Source: Glebionis coronaria
Lineage: Eukaryota; Streptophyta; Magnoliopsida; Asterales; Asteraceae
Direction of reading: 5' to 3'
NCBI GenBank assembly: GCA_025667525.1
Contig: CM046882.1
Coordinates: forward strand, 25,695,394-25,759,393
DNA: 64,000 nucleotides
Part shown: positions 26,049-38,888 of the stretch, piece after piece
How positions within the stretch are numbered: the stretch's first letter is position 1
How the letters are laid out: each line of letters begins with the position of its first letter
Translations under genes and position numbers: made by a program
The notes under the pieces: model-generated
Database searches by the model: none
Seen by the model: the letters and a program-made list of their open reading frames with translations, nothing else
Told to the model about the DNA's origin: nothing

Positions 26049-26393
26049 GGGGTGTTTGGGATTGCTTATTTAAAACATATTATTCATTTTGATAATGAAT
26101 AATCAGATAATTATCATTTTAAAAACGTCATTTTAGAAAATAGTGTTTGAATTTAATTATCCTGTTTGAAATCGCAATAATTAGTTTTTTAAATGTTTGG
26201 TAAATTTGATAATTTAATAAATAAAATGCATAAGTAGCTCCTCAGTTACTTTTTCAAAACTTTTTTTTTAAGCTTCTAAACGCAAATAATCAATTTTCTC
26301 AATTTATTATCCAAACACTCATTTTAACTTATTTTCATTTTCAAAATGAAATAAGCAGATAATCTGGTTGCAAACGCAATCCCAAACACCCAC
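26049..26393. mobile_element. Tourist-like MITE, 345 bp
   Basis: Termini GGGGTGTTTGGGATTG and CAATCCCAAACACCCAC are inverted copies, and TTA flanks the element on both sides (26046-26048 and 26394-26396), as expected for PIF/Harbinger-derived Tourist MITEs. The inside is A/T-rich and imperfectly palindromic, with no coding capacity. Confidence 0.88.
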
Positions 26394-26396
26394 TTA

Positions 26397-27570
26397 ATAT
26401 ATTTTTTAATGACTTTCATGTGATAATTATTTTTTTTTTCACATTTACCCTTTTACTTGATACTTTTATTGTTTCTTGCCCTCCCAAAATATACCGTCAA
26501 GCTTCGCCATTGCTGGCAACACAAGAGTATGTAAGTAGATAAATACTCCATCGAGAATGTGAGTATGATGAATTTTACACGTTTGGGTGGTGGCTAGTGG
26601 CGAAAGGGTTTGTGAGTTGTGACTATCACTCTAAAATGGGTGAGGTCTCAAGTTCAATTTCTGCTACGTGCAAATAACTTTGAAATGGTCACGCCAACCT
26701 TTTGAAAAAGGAAGACTTTACCTGGTTTGAATTTGTGTTATGGTGAGCTCAAACCCCGTTAATTAGTCGGTCAATGTGTCAGAAATCACGGTTACCAAAA
26801 AAAAATCTATGCTCTTAACATCACAATCACATTTGCGCTCTTAACATCATTCTCAATTTATATTCTTTATACTTTCGATATTTTTATTTTAAATAATTAT
26901 ATCTTAATTATTAATCAATAAATTATTTACAACAATTTTACACGTACACGATTTATAAATTCATGATTTTTTGATGTTTAATTTTATAAACAATATTAAT
27001 TTTTAATATCTAAATACTTACGATGCTTAAAGCACGATGTACAGTGGTGTGCTGCCATAACCAAAAGTGGTGTCATAGTCAAAAAGTGATGTCACATAGG
27101 CTGTGACACGATAATGGGTGCCACCATTTTTTGTGGGATGTGGTAAGCCATGGAAAAGATGAGAATAAAACTAAAAAGTGGTATAATTGGTTCACATATA
27201 CCTCACTTTAGTAATAAATAAATAAAAATTCACAACACCAGTTTTGATGGGCTAGGAATTAGGTCGCGAGGGCTACAGCGTCACTCGCTGGTGTGATACG
27301 CCATTCATTTTTTGGGCTGTTAATCTTTGGCGCCAGGGACGACACACGATAATACTAGGGTGGAAACGAGCCAAGCTGCTCGTAAAAAGCTCGAGATTGA
27401 ATTGGTAAAAAGCTCGAACAAATCGAGCCTAAACGAGCTCGAGCGTAAGTTGCGGCTAGTTTATTAAACAAGCTCGAGCCCCCATAAGCCTAAACCAGCC
27501 TAATATTTTATATAATCATTTTTCTTTTATAAAAGAGCTTTTTAACCTGCTTAATAGCTTATCAACTAGC
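26397..27570. other. Intergenic DNA with repeat scraps
   Basis: No gene is supported. The 30 bp at 26534-26563 (beginning AGTAGATAAATACTCC) are the exact reverse complement of 50007-50036. Around 27350-27480 the words GCTCGAG and CTCGAGC recur, a common Asteraceae repeat pattern. Confidence 0.5.
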
Positions 27571-27966
<396 letters not shown>

Positions 27967-28786
27967 TAACTTTATTTACAGAACCTATTTTAGTGACAGA
28001 ACTTGCAGAACCACCTTTTTTACTACTATTAATACATAATGTATAACATATCAATGCAAAATGGTATTTTTGTAAATAAAAATTATTTACTTTGAATACA
28101 GAAATTAAATCAAGGGTAACATTGGAATTTTATTATTCCATAATTATAGGATTGTACCCTTAAATTAGCCCATTTTTTTCATACATCTGAGATGTGGTTC
28201 TTATCTCTTCAACAAATACCGTCGACTCATCTCTCAATCATACCAACACATATCACAGCCATAAATCTACCGCATCCTCATGTATGAACGACCCACCATC
28301 CTCTTTTTCTCGACTCTTCACTAACGAAAATAACATGATCCGATGATACACTTGACCTCCGATCGATGTAACCGAGATTAAACAACATGAGGTAATGATC
28401 AATTCGCTTATGTATCGTTTTTTTCTTGGTTATTCGATGTGTAAAATAAGAAATAAAAATATCTATTATTCCTCTAAATCATTTTGTGGCGTTTAGTTAC
28501 AGGTTATGGGTTTGGCATCATGAATTTAATTAGTTACTTTATTATCTTGAACATCTTCACTGCTTTGATTTGTTCTTTTTGATTTGTTTTTTTTGGTTTG
28601 TTCTTTTTAATTTACAGATCTGGAAGAGTGATTCTGAGGGTTGGGTTGACGGAGGCGAGTGGTGATTCGATGAACGGTGTACTGTCTTGACGGGCGGCAT
28701 GGTTTTTTACGGACGATGTTGAGGCGGCGGCGGCATCGAGCGCAACAAGGTGAGAAGTTAAATTTATCGTAATTTATCGAGCTAAA

Positions 28787-28970
28787 CATACATGTTTTTC
28801 GCAGACATATATGTTTTTCGCAAACATACATGTTTTTTGCAGACATACATGTTTTTCGCAGACATATATGTTTTTCGCAGACATATATGTTTTTCGCAGA
28901 CATACATGTTTTTCGTAGACATATATGTTTTTCGCAGACATACATGTTTTTCACAGACATATACTCTTCT
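28787..28970. repeat. 19-bp tandem repeat, about 9.7 copies
   Basis: The unit is CATACATGTTTTTCGCAGA with small variants (CATATATG, CAAA, GTAGA). The open frames on both strands here are by-products of the repeat. Confidence 0.95.
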
Positions 28971-29019
28971 GTCATGATAAGAGTTCAATACATTAGTGTT
29001 TTGGCTAATAAGAAAACAA

Positions 29020-29960
29020 GAAACATGTATGTTTTCAAACATACTGTAATAGATATTTTTTTAACTATTCAAACATACATGTTTATAAAGAGTATCTATT
29101 TTCAAACATACATGTTTATAAAGTGTTAAACATGTATGTTTTTTTCCGTATGTGAGATTTTGTAATAGAAGGGTATGCATTTGAAAGATATATGTTTAGA
29201 AAGTGTGAAACATGAATATATTGCATTATAAGAAACATATATGGTTTTTTATGTGTATGAGATTTGTAAAAGACGGGTATGCATCTGGAACATATATGTT
29301 TTAGAAAGTGGGAAACATGTTTATTTTACGTTATAAGAAACATGTATGTTTTAACTATGTTTTCTTTATCGTTGTTATTAAAAAAACATATATGTTTTAT
29401 TGTTTTTAAAAACATTTATGTTATAAGAAATATATGTGTTTTTATTGGTGGTATAAAGTTAGTGAAAAAAATGTATATACGTGTTTGTGGTTTGATTTTT
29501 TTTGTGTATGCTTGTTTCAGGTACATGAAGATGATGAAAGATGATGATACCGTTTGAAGACATAAAACTTGATGAAGACGTACACTTGAAGATAATTTGC
29601 TATTTCTAAAAAGATATAATTGTTGTATATGTGATTTTTGTATTTGTTATTAAAAAAAATGTAACGTGTATGTAAATGAATATTTTTTTAGTTTTTATAA
29701 AGGCCTATGTTATTTAATATTTGTTATAAATTCCAAAAAAAATAAAATAATGTGCTTGATAAAAAGATGTAAATTTACATTCATATAGAAAAAACATATA
29801 TGTTTTTAATTTTTTCAAAAATATGTATATTAAAAAGGAGTAATATAAAAAACATACATGTTTTTAATTTTTTCAAAAATACGTATATTAAAAAGGAGAA
29901 ATACAGAAAAAAGAAAGAAATTTTTTTTTGAGAAAAACAAAAAACAAGTAAAATGTATGT
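29020..29960. repeat. Dispersed AAACATACATGTTT-type words in both orientations
   Basis: Between the tandem array and the right end of the element, ACATACATGTTT, AACATGTATGTTT and AACATATATGTTT occur roughly twenty times, some as inverted pairs. The remainder is A/T-rich and non-coding. Confidence 0.8.
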
Positions 29961-30069
29961 TTTACTATTATACCCTTTTGATTTAAAGTAAATTTATTAA
30001 TAATACTAAATTATTATTGGTTGAAAGGAGTTCTGCAAGTTCTGTCACTTAAATGTGTTCTGTAAATAA

Positions 30070-30073
<4 letters not shown>

Positions 30074-30120
<47 letters not shown>
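30074..30120. repeat. (TA)n tract, right border
   Basis: About 23 TA units lie between the right end of the inserted element and the resumption of the flank shared with copy 1. Confidence 0.95.
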
Positions 30121-30123
<3 letters not shown>

Positions 30124-31144
30124 CGTAGTAATTTAGGTTCAGAAGAGCTTTTTGTTTCAGCTTATTTGGTTTTGGGCTTATGTTTCGTAAGCTCACAAAA
30201 TTGGGGCTTATTTATTACCCGAAACAAACGCCCCCTTAGTTTATTTGTTTCAGCTTATTTGATTAAGCCTGGCTTATTCTGGGTTTATTATAAACTCCAG
30301 TTTATCATATCCTACTAATAAATAACCCCACAAGTCTCAAAATAAGCCAAAACTTAGCTTAAGGGGTGTGCAAGTGGTGTCATTTTCTATTTAGTTTAAG
30401 GAGCCTCTTTGTCGTTATTGCCTACGGTTTCCGAAAACCACGGAAATGCCCTGATAAACCCACATATAATAAGCTGAAACAATCCTATGTGAGCTTATCA
30501 CCTTATTTGATATCCGCTTATATTTTATAAGCCTCCATTTTCTGGCTTTTTCTTAGACTTAAGGGGGTGTTTGTTTAAGCTTATATGTGGGCTTATAAGC
30601 TTATTTGATCTCGGCTTATATTTTATAAGCCCCAGTATTCCGGCTTATTTTAAGTCTTTTGGGCTTATGTAAGTTTATTATGATAGCATAAACTGATATA
30701 AACCCAAAAGTCTCAAAAAAAGCCAAAAAGTTAGAGCTTATGAAATATAAGCCGAAAGCAAATAAGCTAATAAGGCCACATATAAGCTTAAACAAACACC
30801 AGCATGAATAATTAATGATCCAAGTATTACTATTGCTTAAAATTGGGGTTTGGCAAACTTACTGTTATATAAGTTATCATATCTTAATAAACTTATATAA
30901 ACCCACAAAGTCTCGAAATAAGCCGAAAAATTGAGGCTTATGAAATATAAGCTGAAATGAAATAAGCCCATAAGCCCCCATATAAGCCGAAACAAACACC
31001 CCCTATATATTTATTTAGGTTTAGTTTATGATTATTTATATACGCTTATCAAATATAAGCCTGAAAATTTGAGGTTTAGTTTATGATTCTTAACTCGCTC
31101 ATGCGCGGTTGTCGTTGTGTTGTTTTATGATTATTATTTGAACC
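30121..31144. repeat. 5' flank of copy 2 with several stacked Tourist-like MITE copies
   Basis: At least four partial or complete copies of a MITE with GGGGGTGTTTGTTTCAGCTTAT ends are stacked here. The clearest is 30563-30800, with ends GGGGGTGTTTGTTTAAGC and GCTTAAACAAACACC and a palindromic body. Others end near 30233, 30370 and 31005. The last 130 bp before the gene start contain no repeat ends and may hold its promoter, but I see no clear TATA box. Confidence 0.7.
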
Positions 31145-34100
31145 ATGTCGCGCAGGATGAATTTGGAGGACGAGATGCCACAAAAACGTCATCTTCGTCT
31201 TCTTCTGACAAAAGAAGAAGAAAATGATGAAATCAAAAGACAGAAATTAACCCCGTTTTCGGACCTAAACCATCACCAGCTGTGGGTAACCTCTTTTATG
31301 TTAATGCCTTTTTACGTTAATTTTGCACTTTATAATTACACCAACAACTACGTTACCAAACACTTTTTATTTGCCACTATGTTTCACCAAACATAACCTA
31401 AATCAAAACGCTAATTCAAGTACCATTTAGCAGCTTCGTTTGTATCACTAAATTATAGTTAGTTACTTGGTTTGTCTGTTTCTGTTACAGGACGGAATTA
31501 TTTGGTGAAGCTCTTCGGTTTGAGTTGTGTAGCACTTATCTTATCTATGACCATAATGTTAAAGACCATAAGCTCTTTGGGACTATTCGGGTAGCAGCAA
31601 CAGCTAATGGTTTCTCACCAGATCCCCTGAATGCTTTTTCCGACATATTCAACCGTGAATTTGATAATCCCGTGGACGTCACATTCATGGGTCATCAATA
31701 TCTATACAATATGTGTTATTGTTCACTTCCAGTCTCCTCTAACTCCACCGTTCAGATCGCTGCCAAACTCTATGTTACCACTGACGAGGTTGATGACGTA
31801 GACGAATATCCTGAAGAAGATCATCCAAGAAAACAACTGAATTGCAACTTAGCGAAATACTTATATAATCATGAAGCGTATCAAGTTTGCGATGGCCATG
31901 CGTTTATTAACTTCTTAGACAAACCCAATGGCGGTTGGGGCCGTAGGAGTATTATAAAAGGCAGAGATGGCTCTCTAGATCTGTGTTACGCTGCGTTAAA
32001 GTATGCAGTAGACGCCGATCTGGAAGTAGAATTTGATCCGCTTTCAGAGAAATCAAATTTTACCGGAAGGGTGTTGGCTTATTATGGCAAAAAGTTTGAT
32101 TATGACTTTCCTCCCACTAATTTCTATGTAGTTCTCTCTGAAACCAGTCCTCCTGATTTTGTTGAGCCTGGCAAAATAAACCTGAGACGATCTGTTTTGG
32201 CTGTACCAGCCCAGTTCTCCCTCATAATTGAGGCAGAATTACATGACTACACCTCTAGGGTTGAAATTTTGTCGGGCACTTATGAATTCCCTGTGCCACG
32301 TGATGGTCGCAGCTCCATTGGTCGTATTGAGGGTAAGGGTGGCTCCTTAAAAGTGAGAGTGAACTGGAAGCTGCCATTTGAAAAAGCAAAATTCCCATCC
32401 TCGCCTATTTGTTCTCTGCCCTCTTTCTCGTCAAACTCATCCGTCGGTCGTCTGGTAATCTAAGCTCCATCCATATTGTCTGTATGTTTAAAATGCAGTT
32501 TTCTCTTTGTCGTGCTAATGTAATCACATTTGTTGCTGCAAAACTAGACTGAAAGAAGTAAATCTGGAGCCCATACAACATCAAGCATGGCAGATTCTGA
32601 TGTAAGTCTATTAACGTGTGACACACGTCAACTATAGAGGAGGATATGATGATAGTTAAAAAGCGTTTTTGTATGGTATTACAGGATGATGATAATAGAT
32701 GGAGCCTTCAAGATGAAATTGAAAAGGTGTTTAACACGTCACTGGAACGTACTTTCAATCTTAAAGAAGGGTCTTGTAGTATTTCTACTTGCAACAAAGA
32801 GGACGATGGTGATTACCTATGGTATATATGTTCTTTCTCATACGTGTGAACTTTTACTTTCTTTGTTTTCTGAATGACGAGTACTAATCCAGAGTATCTA
32901 CATTTGGTAATAGCACCAGTGTCTTGCACATATGGCCTCAACTACGCGACACTTATTACGGACCAAAACATGCTGGACTGGTAATATTTTTGTATGTAGT
33001 ATTATCATGGATTTTCAATATACTGCGTAGGTTTGTTTAGTCTATTTCTTTTTTTTTTTTTTTTTTTTATATAGGAGATGAAGGATAATATTATGGGTTC
33101 TGAATATAAGGACATGATGGAAAGATGCGTCGTATGTGGTCCTGGTTTTGTGAAGTTTAAGTTATCTAGGACATGGATAGCTAAGGTAATTTTATTTTAT
33201 TTTTTAACTGTTGTAAAACACACATTACAATTCTGCCCTTATTTCTTGTCTTCTCTAATATCACGCCTTTTCTTTTCCTTTTTTGCAGAGTATTCAGCAG
33301 ATGTTAACGGATGGTATAGACACATGGGCACCAAAACTTTCTCTGAAAAAAGCAATTATATACTTTCTGTCACATAATATAACCGAGGAAATGCATATGG
33401 GTCATTTACGATCCACTTTTATTGGAAAAGCGTTGGCTCGTATGCTCGAGTATTCTGGAGTTAGTGTGCTTCAACAAAGAACCCATGATGTGGATCATCT
33501 GGACGTTAACTATCTGGAGATGAAGGTACATGCAGTTGGTCTTGCTATTTGAATGTCTGTTAAATTAAATCGCATTTTACCTGCATCTACATGCTATATA
33601 AAATACGTAAAGCTGTTTGATTGTCTGTTTAATGTTAAGTAGGAATTGACCTCTTATTTTTATTGTTTTTGACTCAGTTTTCGTTTAACATACAGGGTAA
33701 AAGCTCTGATCTATTGACGGAAATGGGTTCGACTATGGTCAGTGATGGGGATGAGGCGGTATATCTCACAGCTTTGCGGTTAGTTTATTTGCTATAAATG
33801 TTGATTTTGTCAAAAATATTTCAATTGGCTAGTAGTAATACAATTTCTTGGGAAAAAGCTCAAATCTCTACTGTTTTGCACATGCAGGCATGCACTTTAT
33901 ACGGAAAAAGCAGACGGGATATTGTATGTGACTGATGTAGGGCAACGGGATTATATTGGAATGTGCATCAGTGTAAGTAACTTTTATACAGCATAACTGA
34001 TGACACCTTCCAAAAAAAGATCAAGAAATCGAATTGATTTCTTATTCAACTCAACAATGTTTTCCCTGCAGGCTGCTAAACGTGCAGGGTGGTTAACAGA

Positions 34101-37100
34101 GAATCACTCTAAATACCTTTTAGGTCATGTGGGAACTGGTCTTGTACTATTTGACGAACTTAAGATATTCGGGGCTCTTAGTACTAAAGTGGGTAGCTTG
34201 GTTGGTTTGCTTGAGGAAGCTAAAATTTGCTGTAAAGCGCTCCTTGCGGGACAAGGTATACCAAGTCTATCTATTATGGCTTTCAACGTGTTTGAAATGT
34301 TTCTATTTTAGTTAAATATCACACATATCCAAAATCAACGTGTGCATAGTTTAATGGGCCGATTTAAAATGACTACATATGCAAATTGTTTAGCAGGCAT
34401 GGCTGATGGGTGGACTGCTGAGGATCTAGACCATGCTGCTGAAGCACTTGGATATGGTGTTGTTAAGTAAGATTTCCTTGCTTTATCATAAATGTTGTTG
34501 GATAATCTTGATGGATCATGGGTATGGGTCAGTACTATGTGGGTCAAGGGTAATGTTATGGTTATTGTTTGAACAAGTCTAGAGGAAATAAGCAAGTGAC
34601 TGCACATTGTTAGGAATAAATTAGTTAGTTGGTTCCTGCTTCTTAGGATATACTGGGGCACGTTACTATCCTTGTGTCTATGTTTCTAGTATAAATAGGA
34701 GTCTATCATATTGTAATTAAGATGTCAGCTTTCCCTTTAATATACAAACGTTTGAAACCCATATTTCTGTTTTGATTGGTGTCGAGCGGAGTTGTGTTTT
34801 CGGGTTCGAGGGACCGAACCTACACGTGGTATCAGAGCTTAGGGGCTCATGCCTGATGCGTGGTGTCTAGCAAGAAGGGGTCTCTTTGCAACGCATGTTA
34901 TCAGGTCGTGAAAAACGAAAGTAAGCAGCAAGTTCTTATCACAGCAGGTGACCATAACAACACAACAGCAAGGACCTTTTTTTTTTGAAAGCAGAATATT
35001 AGCATGAAGAAGAGTCAAAGGATGCATCACTATAGCATGCGAATACGGAAAGACGAAAGCAAGACCGCAGCAAGAAGATATCAAGAAGTCAGCAAGAGAG
35101 TAGCATGAAATCAACAAGAACGAGAATGATAGCGAAAAAAAAAAAAAAAGTCACAGCAAGAGAACGCAGCAAGAAGTATAGCAAGGAGCGCTTTCTCAAA
35201 GAAGGAAGCGAGCAAGAAGCAAGAATCATCAGCAAGAGAAAAAAGGGCAGCATGTTTTCGCAAGTTAGCAGGTTGTCGCGTAGCCTGTAGCAAGTAGCAG
35301 GCAACAAAACCATAGCAAGTAGCAAGCAAGAAAATAGTCGACAAGCAAGGGTCGATAAGGAAGGATCGACAAGCAAGGGTCGATAAGCAAGAGTCGACAA
35401 GCAAGGGTCGGCAAGCAAGAGTCGACAAGCAAGGGTCGACAAGCAAGATTCGACAAGCAAGGGTCGACAAGCAAGGATCGACAAGCAAGGGTCGATAAGC
35501 AAGAGTCGACAAGCAAGGGTCGGCAAGCAAGAGTCGACAAGCAAGGGTCGACAAACAAGGTTCAAATAGCAAGAATCGATTAGCAAGAAGGAGAAAGACA
35601 TAGAGTGACGAGCAGCAAGAGCAACGAAGATGAACAGAAAGCAAGAGAAGAAAGAATGTTGGTTGTGGCAGGAAAGTGAGTTCCAATGTGAGAAGACCGT
35701 GGAACGTACTGTGAAAGGGAACCGTCGAGGAGACTCGAGTTGAGATCATCAAGATTACGGGGGTAAATGTTGGATAATCTTGATGGATCATGGGTATGGG
35801 TCAGTACTATGTGGGTCAAGGGTAATGTTATGGTTATTGTTTGAACAAGTCTAGAGGAAATAAGCAAGTGACTGCACATTGTTAGGAATAAATTAGTTAG
35901 TTGGTTCCTGCTTCTTAGGATATACTGGGGCACGTTACTATCCTTGTGTCTATGTTTCTAGTATAAATAGGAGTCTATCATATTGTAATTAAGATGTCAG
36001 CTTTCCCTTTAATATACAAACGTTTGAAACCCATATTTCTGTTTTGATTGGTGTCGAGCGGAGTTGTGTTTTCGGGTTCGAGGGACCGAACCTACAAATG
36101 TTACGACTATTTTACTTTTTGTCAAGTTTCGTGCTTATTCATATTCTATGCTTGTGTTCTTAACAGGTATGTTAATTTGAAGAACAACAGATTGGCTGAT
36201 TATACATTCGATTTTGATCAGATGCTTAATAAAGAGGTTTTCTCAACGCATCTCTACTGCAATGACTTTGTGACTTTTTCAAAAGTATTTCAAAAACTAA
36301 AGCTTAATTTCTCAACCTATGGCCATTGCTTTTATGATGTTTTATCGGTTAATAGGGTCTAGGGATGTTATGCACTTCTTTATTTTCTCGTTGATTTGAA
36401 ATCTTTGCATCGATCTTGTTTCTTATCTTCTCACATTGATTGATAAATAGGGAAATACTGCAGTATATATACAGTTTACGCATGCTCGAATTTGTTCAAT
36501 TTTGAGGGATTTTAGTGAAGACGTCAGGAAGTTGAAGGTAAGACATCACAGTTAACGTTAATGTAAAGGTTTCAAAATTGAAGTGAAAAACATTAAAGGA
36601 TCGATTTTATATATCAAGAAGAATTCTATTGTGTGGGACAGGCTGAAGAGTTAGTATTGAAGGACGATGATGAACGTGAGTTGGGACTACATTTACTCCG
36701 GTTTACTGAGGTAAGATAATGATTGTTTAAATTTCTTGTACGCTCTGTAATCTTATAGGCTCAGGAATTTGTAGACTTGTGTACGTGTGGACTGTTACTG
36801 TGCCCTTGCAATATCCGTAACACAATTGATAATCTAACTTTCCTTTTTAGGTTCTCCAAGAGGTTTGCACAATTTTTGCGCCACATATCCTGTGTGAATA
36901 CTTGTATGATTTATGCGGGAAGTTTAACAACTTAAGCGTGTGCCAGGTATATTTACTTTACATATACTCTCTTTCTCATACAAAAGTACTCTTGACCCAA
37001 AGTTAATTCTATTCTAGTGATTTTTGACTCAACTTTGAAAGTTTTCGCAGGTTGATGGGTCTAGTGAGGAGACGAGCAGATTATTGCTGTGTGCGGCAGC

Positions 37101-37161
37101 TGAGGTGTTAGTGAGGAAATGCTTTGATCTTTTGGGGATCACTCCTATCGGTAAAACCTGA
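31145..37161 (+). CDS. Fusion gene copy 2: DUF6598-like plus ArgRS-like domain with HIGH motif, 16 exons, 853 aa
   Basis: Exons: 31145-31281, 31491-32454, 32548-32601, 32685-32821, 32914-32980, 33075-33185, 33289-33525, 33696-33778, 33888-33972, 34072-34255, 34397-34466, 36167-36236, 36451-36537, 36642-36710, 36851-36946, 37051-37161. All borders are GT..AG and the frame is open to the TGA, giving 853 residues. Layout matches copy 1, but exons 7-9 keep the stretch [20 protein letters not shown], whose HMGH (about 526-529) is the class I HIGH signature, and [14 protein letters not shown]. Compared with a typical plant ArgRS of about 590 residues, the synthetase part (about 468) lacks the segments between LEYSGV and VTDVG that bind arginine, and the KMSK-equivalent loop is unrecognisable. 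Intron 11 (34467-36166) carries a TRIM element. A pseudo-synthetase with a kept anticodon-binding (DALR) end seems likely. Donor of exon 1 is GTGGGT. Confidence 0.75.
32455..32547 (+). other. Junction intron between the two domains of copy 2
   Basis: The donor CTG|GTAATC and acceptor AACTAG|ACTGAA give a 93-nt intron in phase 0 that joins ...VGRL to TERSKSGAH. Read through, it stops at TAA 32461-32463. The same arrangement occurs in copy 1 (22865-23023), where the joined residues are TERRKSGDH. Confidence 0.65.
34491..34495 (+). repeat. Target-site duplication AATGT, left
   Basis: It is identical to 36097-36101. Copy 1 has the empty site ATCATAAATGTTACGACTAT. Confidence 0.92.
34496..34824 (+). 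repeat. TRIM left LTR
   Basis: It contains a possible TATA box, CTAGTATAAATAGG near 34688, and ends directly before the primer-binding site. Confidence 0.95.
35333..35575. repeat. 14-bp tandem repeat inside the TRIM, about 17 copies
   Basis: The unit is CGACAAGCAAGGGT with variants (CGATAAGCAAGAGT, CGGCAAGCAAGAGT). Because 14 is not a multiple of 3, the minus strand stays open in all three frames and gives long Leu/Cys/Ser-rich ORFs of up to 226 codons with no family resemblance. I regard these as artefacts. Confidence 0.95.
35768..36096 (+). repeat. TRIM right LTR
   Basis: It is the partner of 34496-34824, apparently identical over all 329 bp. Confidence 0.95.
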
Positions 37162-38888
37162 TCTTTAACTTACTTTTTTATTATCATTGAGTGATCATTT
37201 GGGATGGGAAATCTGAAACCTGATCGCTCCTATCAGTAAAACCTGCCATTTGAAGCTTAGATATGGCAGCATGTTGCCTTTGTTTCATATTCTTTTGCAG
37301 GTAAAATTTAGGTACTTGGCATCCATCTATACAGTATCAAGACTCCCCCTTGAGGTTTAAGAAGAAAGCGTACCAACACCTTTTTTTTTTCTTTTTCTCA
37401 AACAGTGTTTGGAGTTTAACTTTTTTATATCTCAAATTTTCTGGATAAGTAGCTTACTCCTCGTTGATTTTGGTTATAAATTTTGTAGTGTATTTAGCAA
37501 TCCGTTAACTCATTAGTATACATACTTGTTCATCAGCAGGAATTTTATTCTTGTTCTCCGTAGATTGTGTTCTTAAGAAACATACAACTTTCACGACGAT
37601 TGGCAGAGTTATTTCATTTTTGGGACTAACGCCGTATTTTGGGTATAACCTTAGGGGCGCTTATGTAGTTTACTCAATTATTTACGTGGGGGTAATTTGG
37701 TGCCTAAATCTGTGGGAAATCCTAGGGTAAAGTTATTCGTTTGTAATTCTCTCTGGGAACTCTTAAGTCACAACATTAACATATGTAGGGAAGCATTTTC
37801 AGCACCTCTAGTTCCCACAGCACAAGTGAACGAGTTCGTTTGATTTGTTGTCAGATTTATGGATGTTTGCAATAAAGAGCAGATTGTTTCGTGCCTACAA
37901 CTGTATGGTGCTATATAATTTTGGTGCAGTTGTAGCAATTTGTAATAGATTTCGCGAGCAAGTTATGGCTCTTGGGGCTCCTATGAGAGCTGTGAAGTCG
38001 ACATTCCAAGGACAGAAGAGGTTCCTCCCGAATACCGGATAATTCGTAGGAAATGGAGAGACAATATAACGGGTGTTACAATTACATAGACTGTGACCCA
38101 TAATAGGGATCTTTTGTGGCATCGTTTCCCCCATAGCAAACCTGTCGCTTCTGCTCAACATTTAACTCCGGTAAACAGCGATTCATTTCTGTAGCAGTTA
38201 AGCTAATAATGGTGGCAATGGAGAAAAAATCCTGCTTATGAATCGGTTTGACTAAACAACATGTGGTTTTGTGATTATACCAGATGCGTCGCTGCTGTTT
38301 GCTTTTGGAAAAGACTATTTCTAGACGTATCATGGCGGGTAGGTTTTCTCTAGGGGGTGGCTCAGCAAGGTGAGACGGTTAACCGAGGTAAAAGTATTGG
38401 GAGCAATGGATGTTTAAGCTTTGTGGTTTTTTGGTTTGCCCTTTTCCGTGTGTCACAAAGAAACATATGAAAATTGCTATGTTTGTAAGGTTTTATGTAA
38501 AGGACACCATCAATTAGGAAGGCGCATTGGGTGGCTGGAGATTGTGTTTGTTTAGGGACGGAACGAGGACTAAACATTGCCAGACGTACATAAATTTTTA
38601 AATCGTAATACTAGAAACATATTTTGATGGATCAGATGCACTTAATATACATTTAGAAAAAATATGTGCTTTTCTTAAAAATTAACAATATATATAAAAA
38701 AAAAAATCCATAAGGTTCTCTAGCACCCGCAAGAACACCCTCGATTCAGTTCCTGTTTTTGTTATTGTTATGACGAATTAAATGGTTGAAAAAAATATGA
38801 CTATGTCAAAACTGTTATGGGCTGGGCTTCAATAAAAAAAGCCCATCATGAATACCTTTGTTAAAAAGCCCAAGTAGTAACAATAAGA
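37162..38888. other. 3' flank of copy 2 and non-coding DNA
   Basis: 37162-37300 matches the 3' flank of copy 1. A short duplicate of the end of the last exon (GATCGCTCCTATCAGTAAAA) lies at 37223. The stretch 37318-37380 (GGCATCCATC, AAGAAGAAAGCGTACCAACA) recurs at 49770-49830 and 37490-37520 recurs at 49965-49990. Open frames at 37845-38042 and 37895-38161 show nothing I recognise. Confidence 0.55.

Larger units (their letters stand above)
34496..36096 (+). mobile_element. TRIM (terminal-repeat retrotransposon in miniature), 1601 bp, in intron 11 of copy 2
   Basis: Two 329-bp LTRs (34496-34824 and 35768-36096) begin TGTTGGATAATC and end CCGAACCTACA; I find no difference between them by eye. 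The primer site TGGTATCAGAGCT (34827-34839) is complementary to initiator tRNA-Met, and ATTACGGGGGTAAA before the right LTR is the polypurine tract. AATGT is duplicated at the target. The internal 943 bp code for no retroelement protein. The orientation is the same as the host gene. Identical LTRs mean a recent insertion. Confidence 0.95.

Noticed and set aside
28607..29042. Long open frames on both strands (repeats of KHICLRKTCMSAKN and FADIHVFRRHICF type)
   Set aside because: They are translations of the 19-bp tandem repeat; both strands and several frames are open together, as expected for a repeat and not for a gene.
35089..35791. Minus-strand ORFs of 170 and 226 codons rich in Leu, Cys and Ser
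   Set aside because: They arise from the 14-bp tandem repeat inside the TRIM and are open in all three frames.
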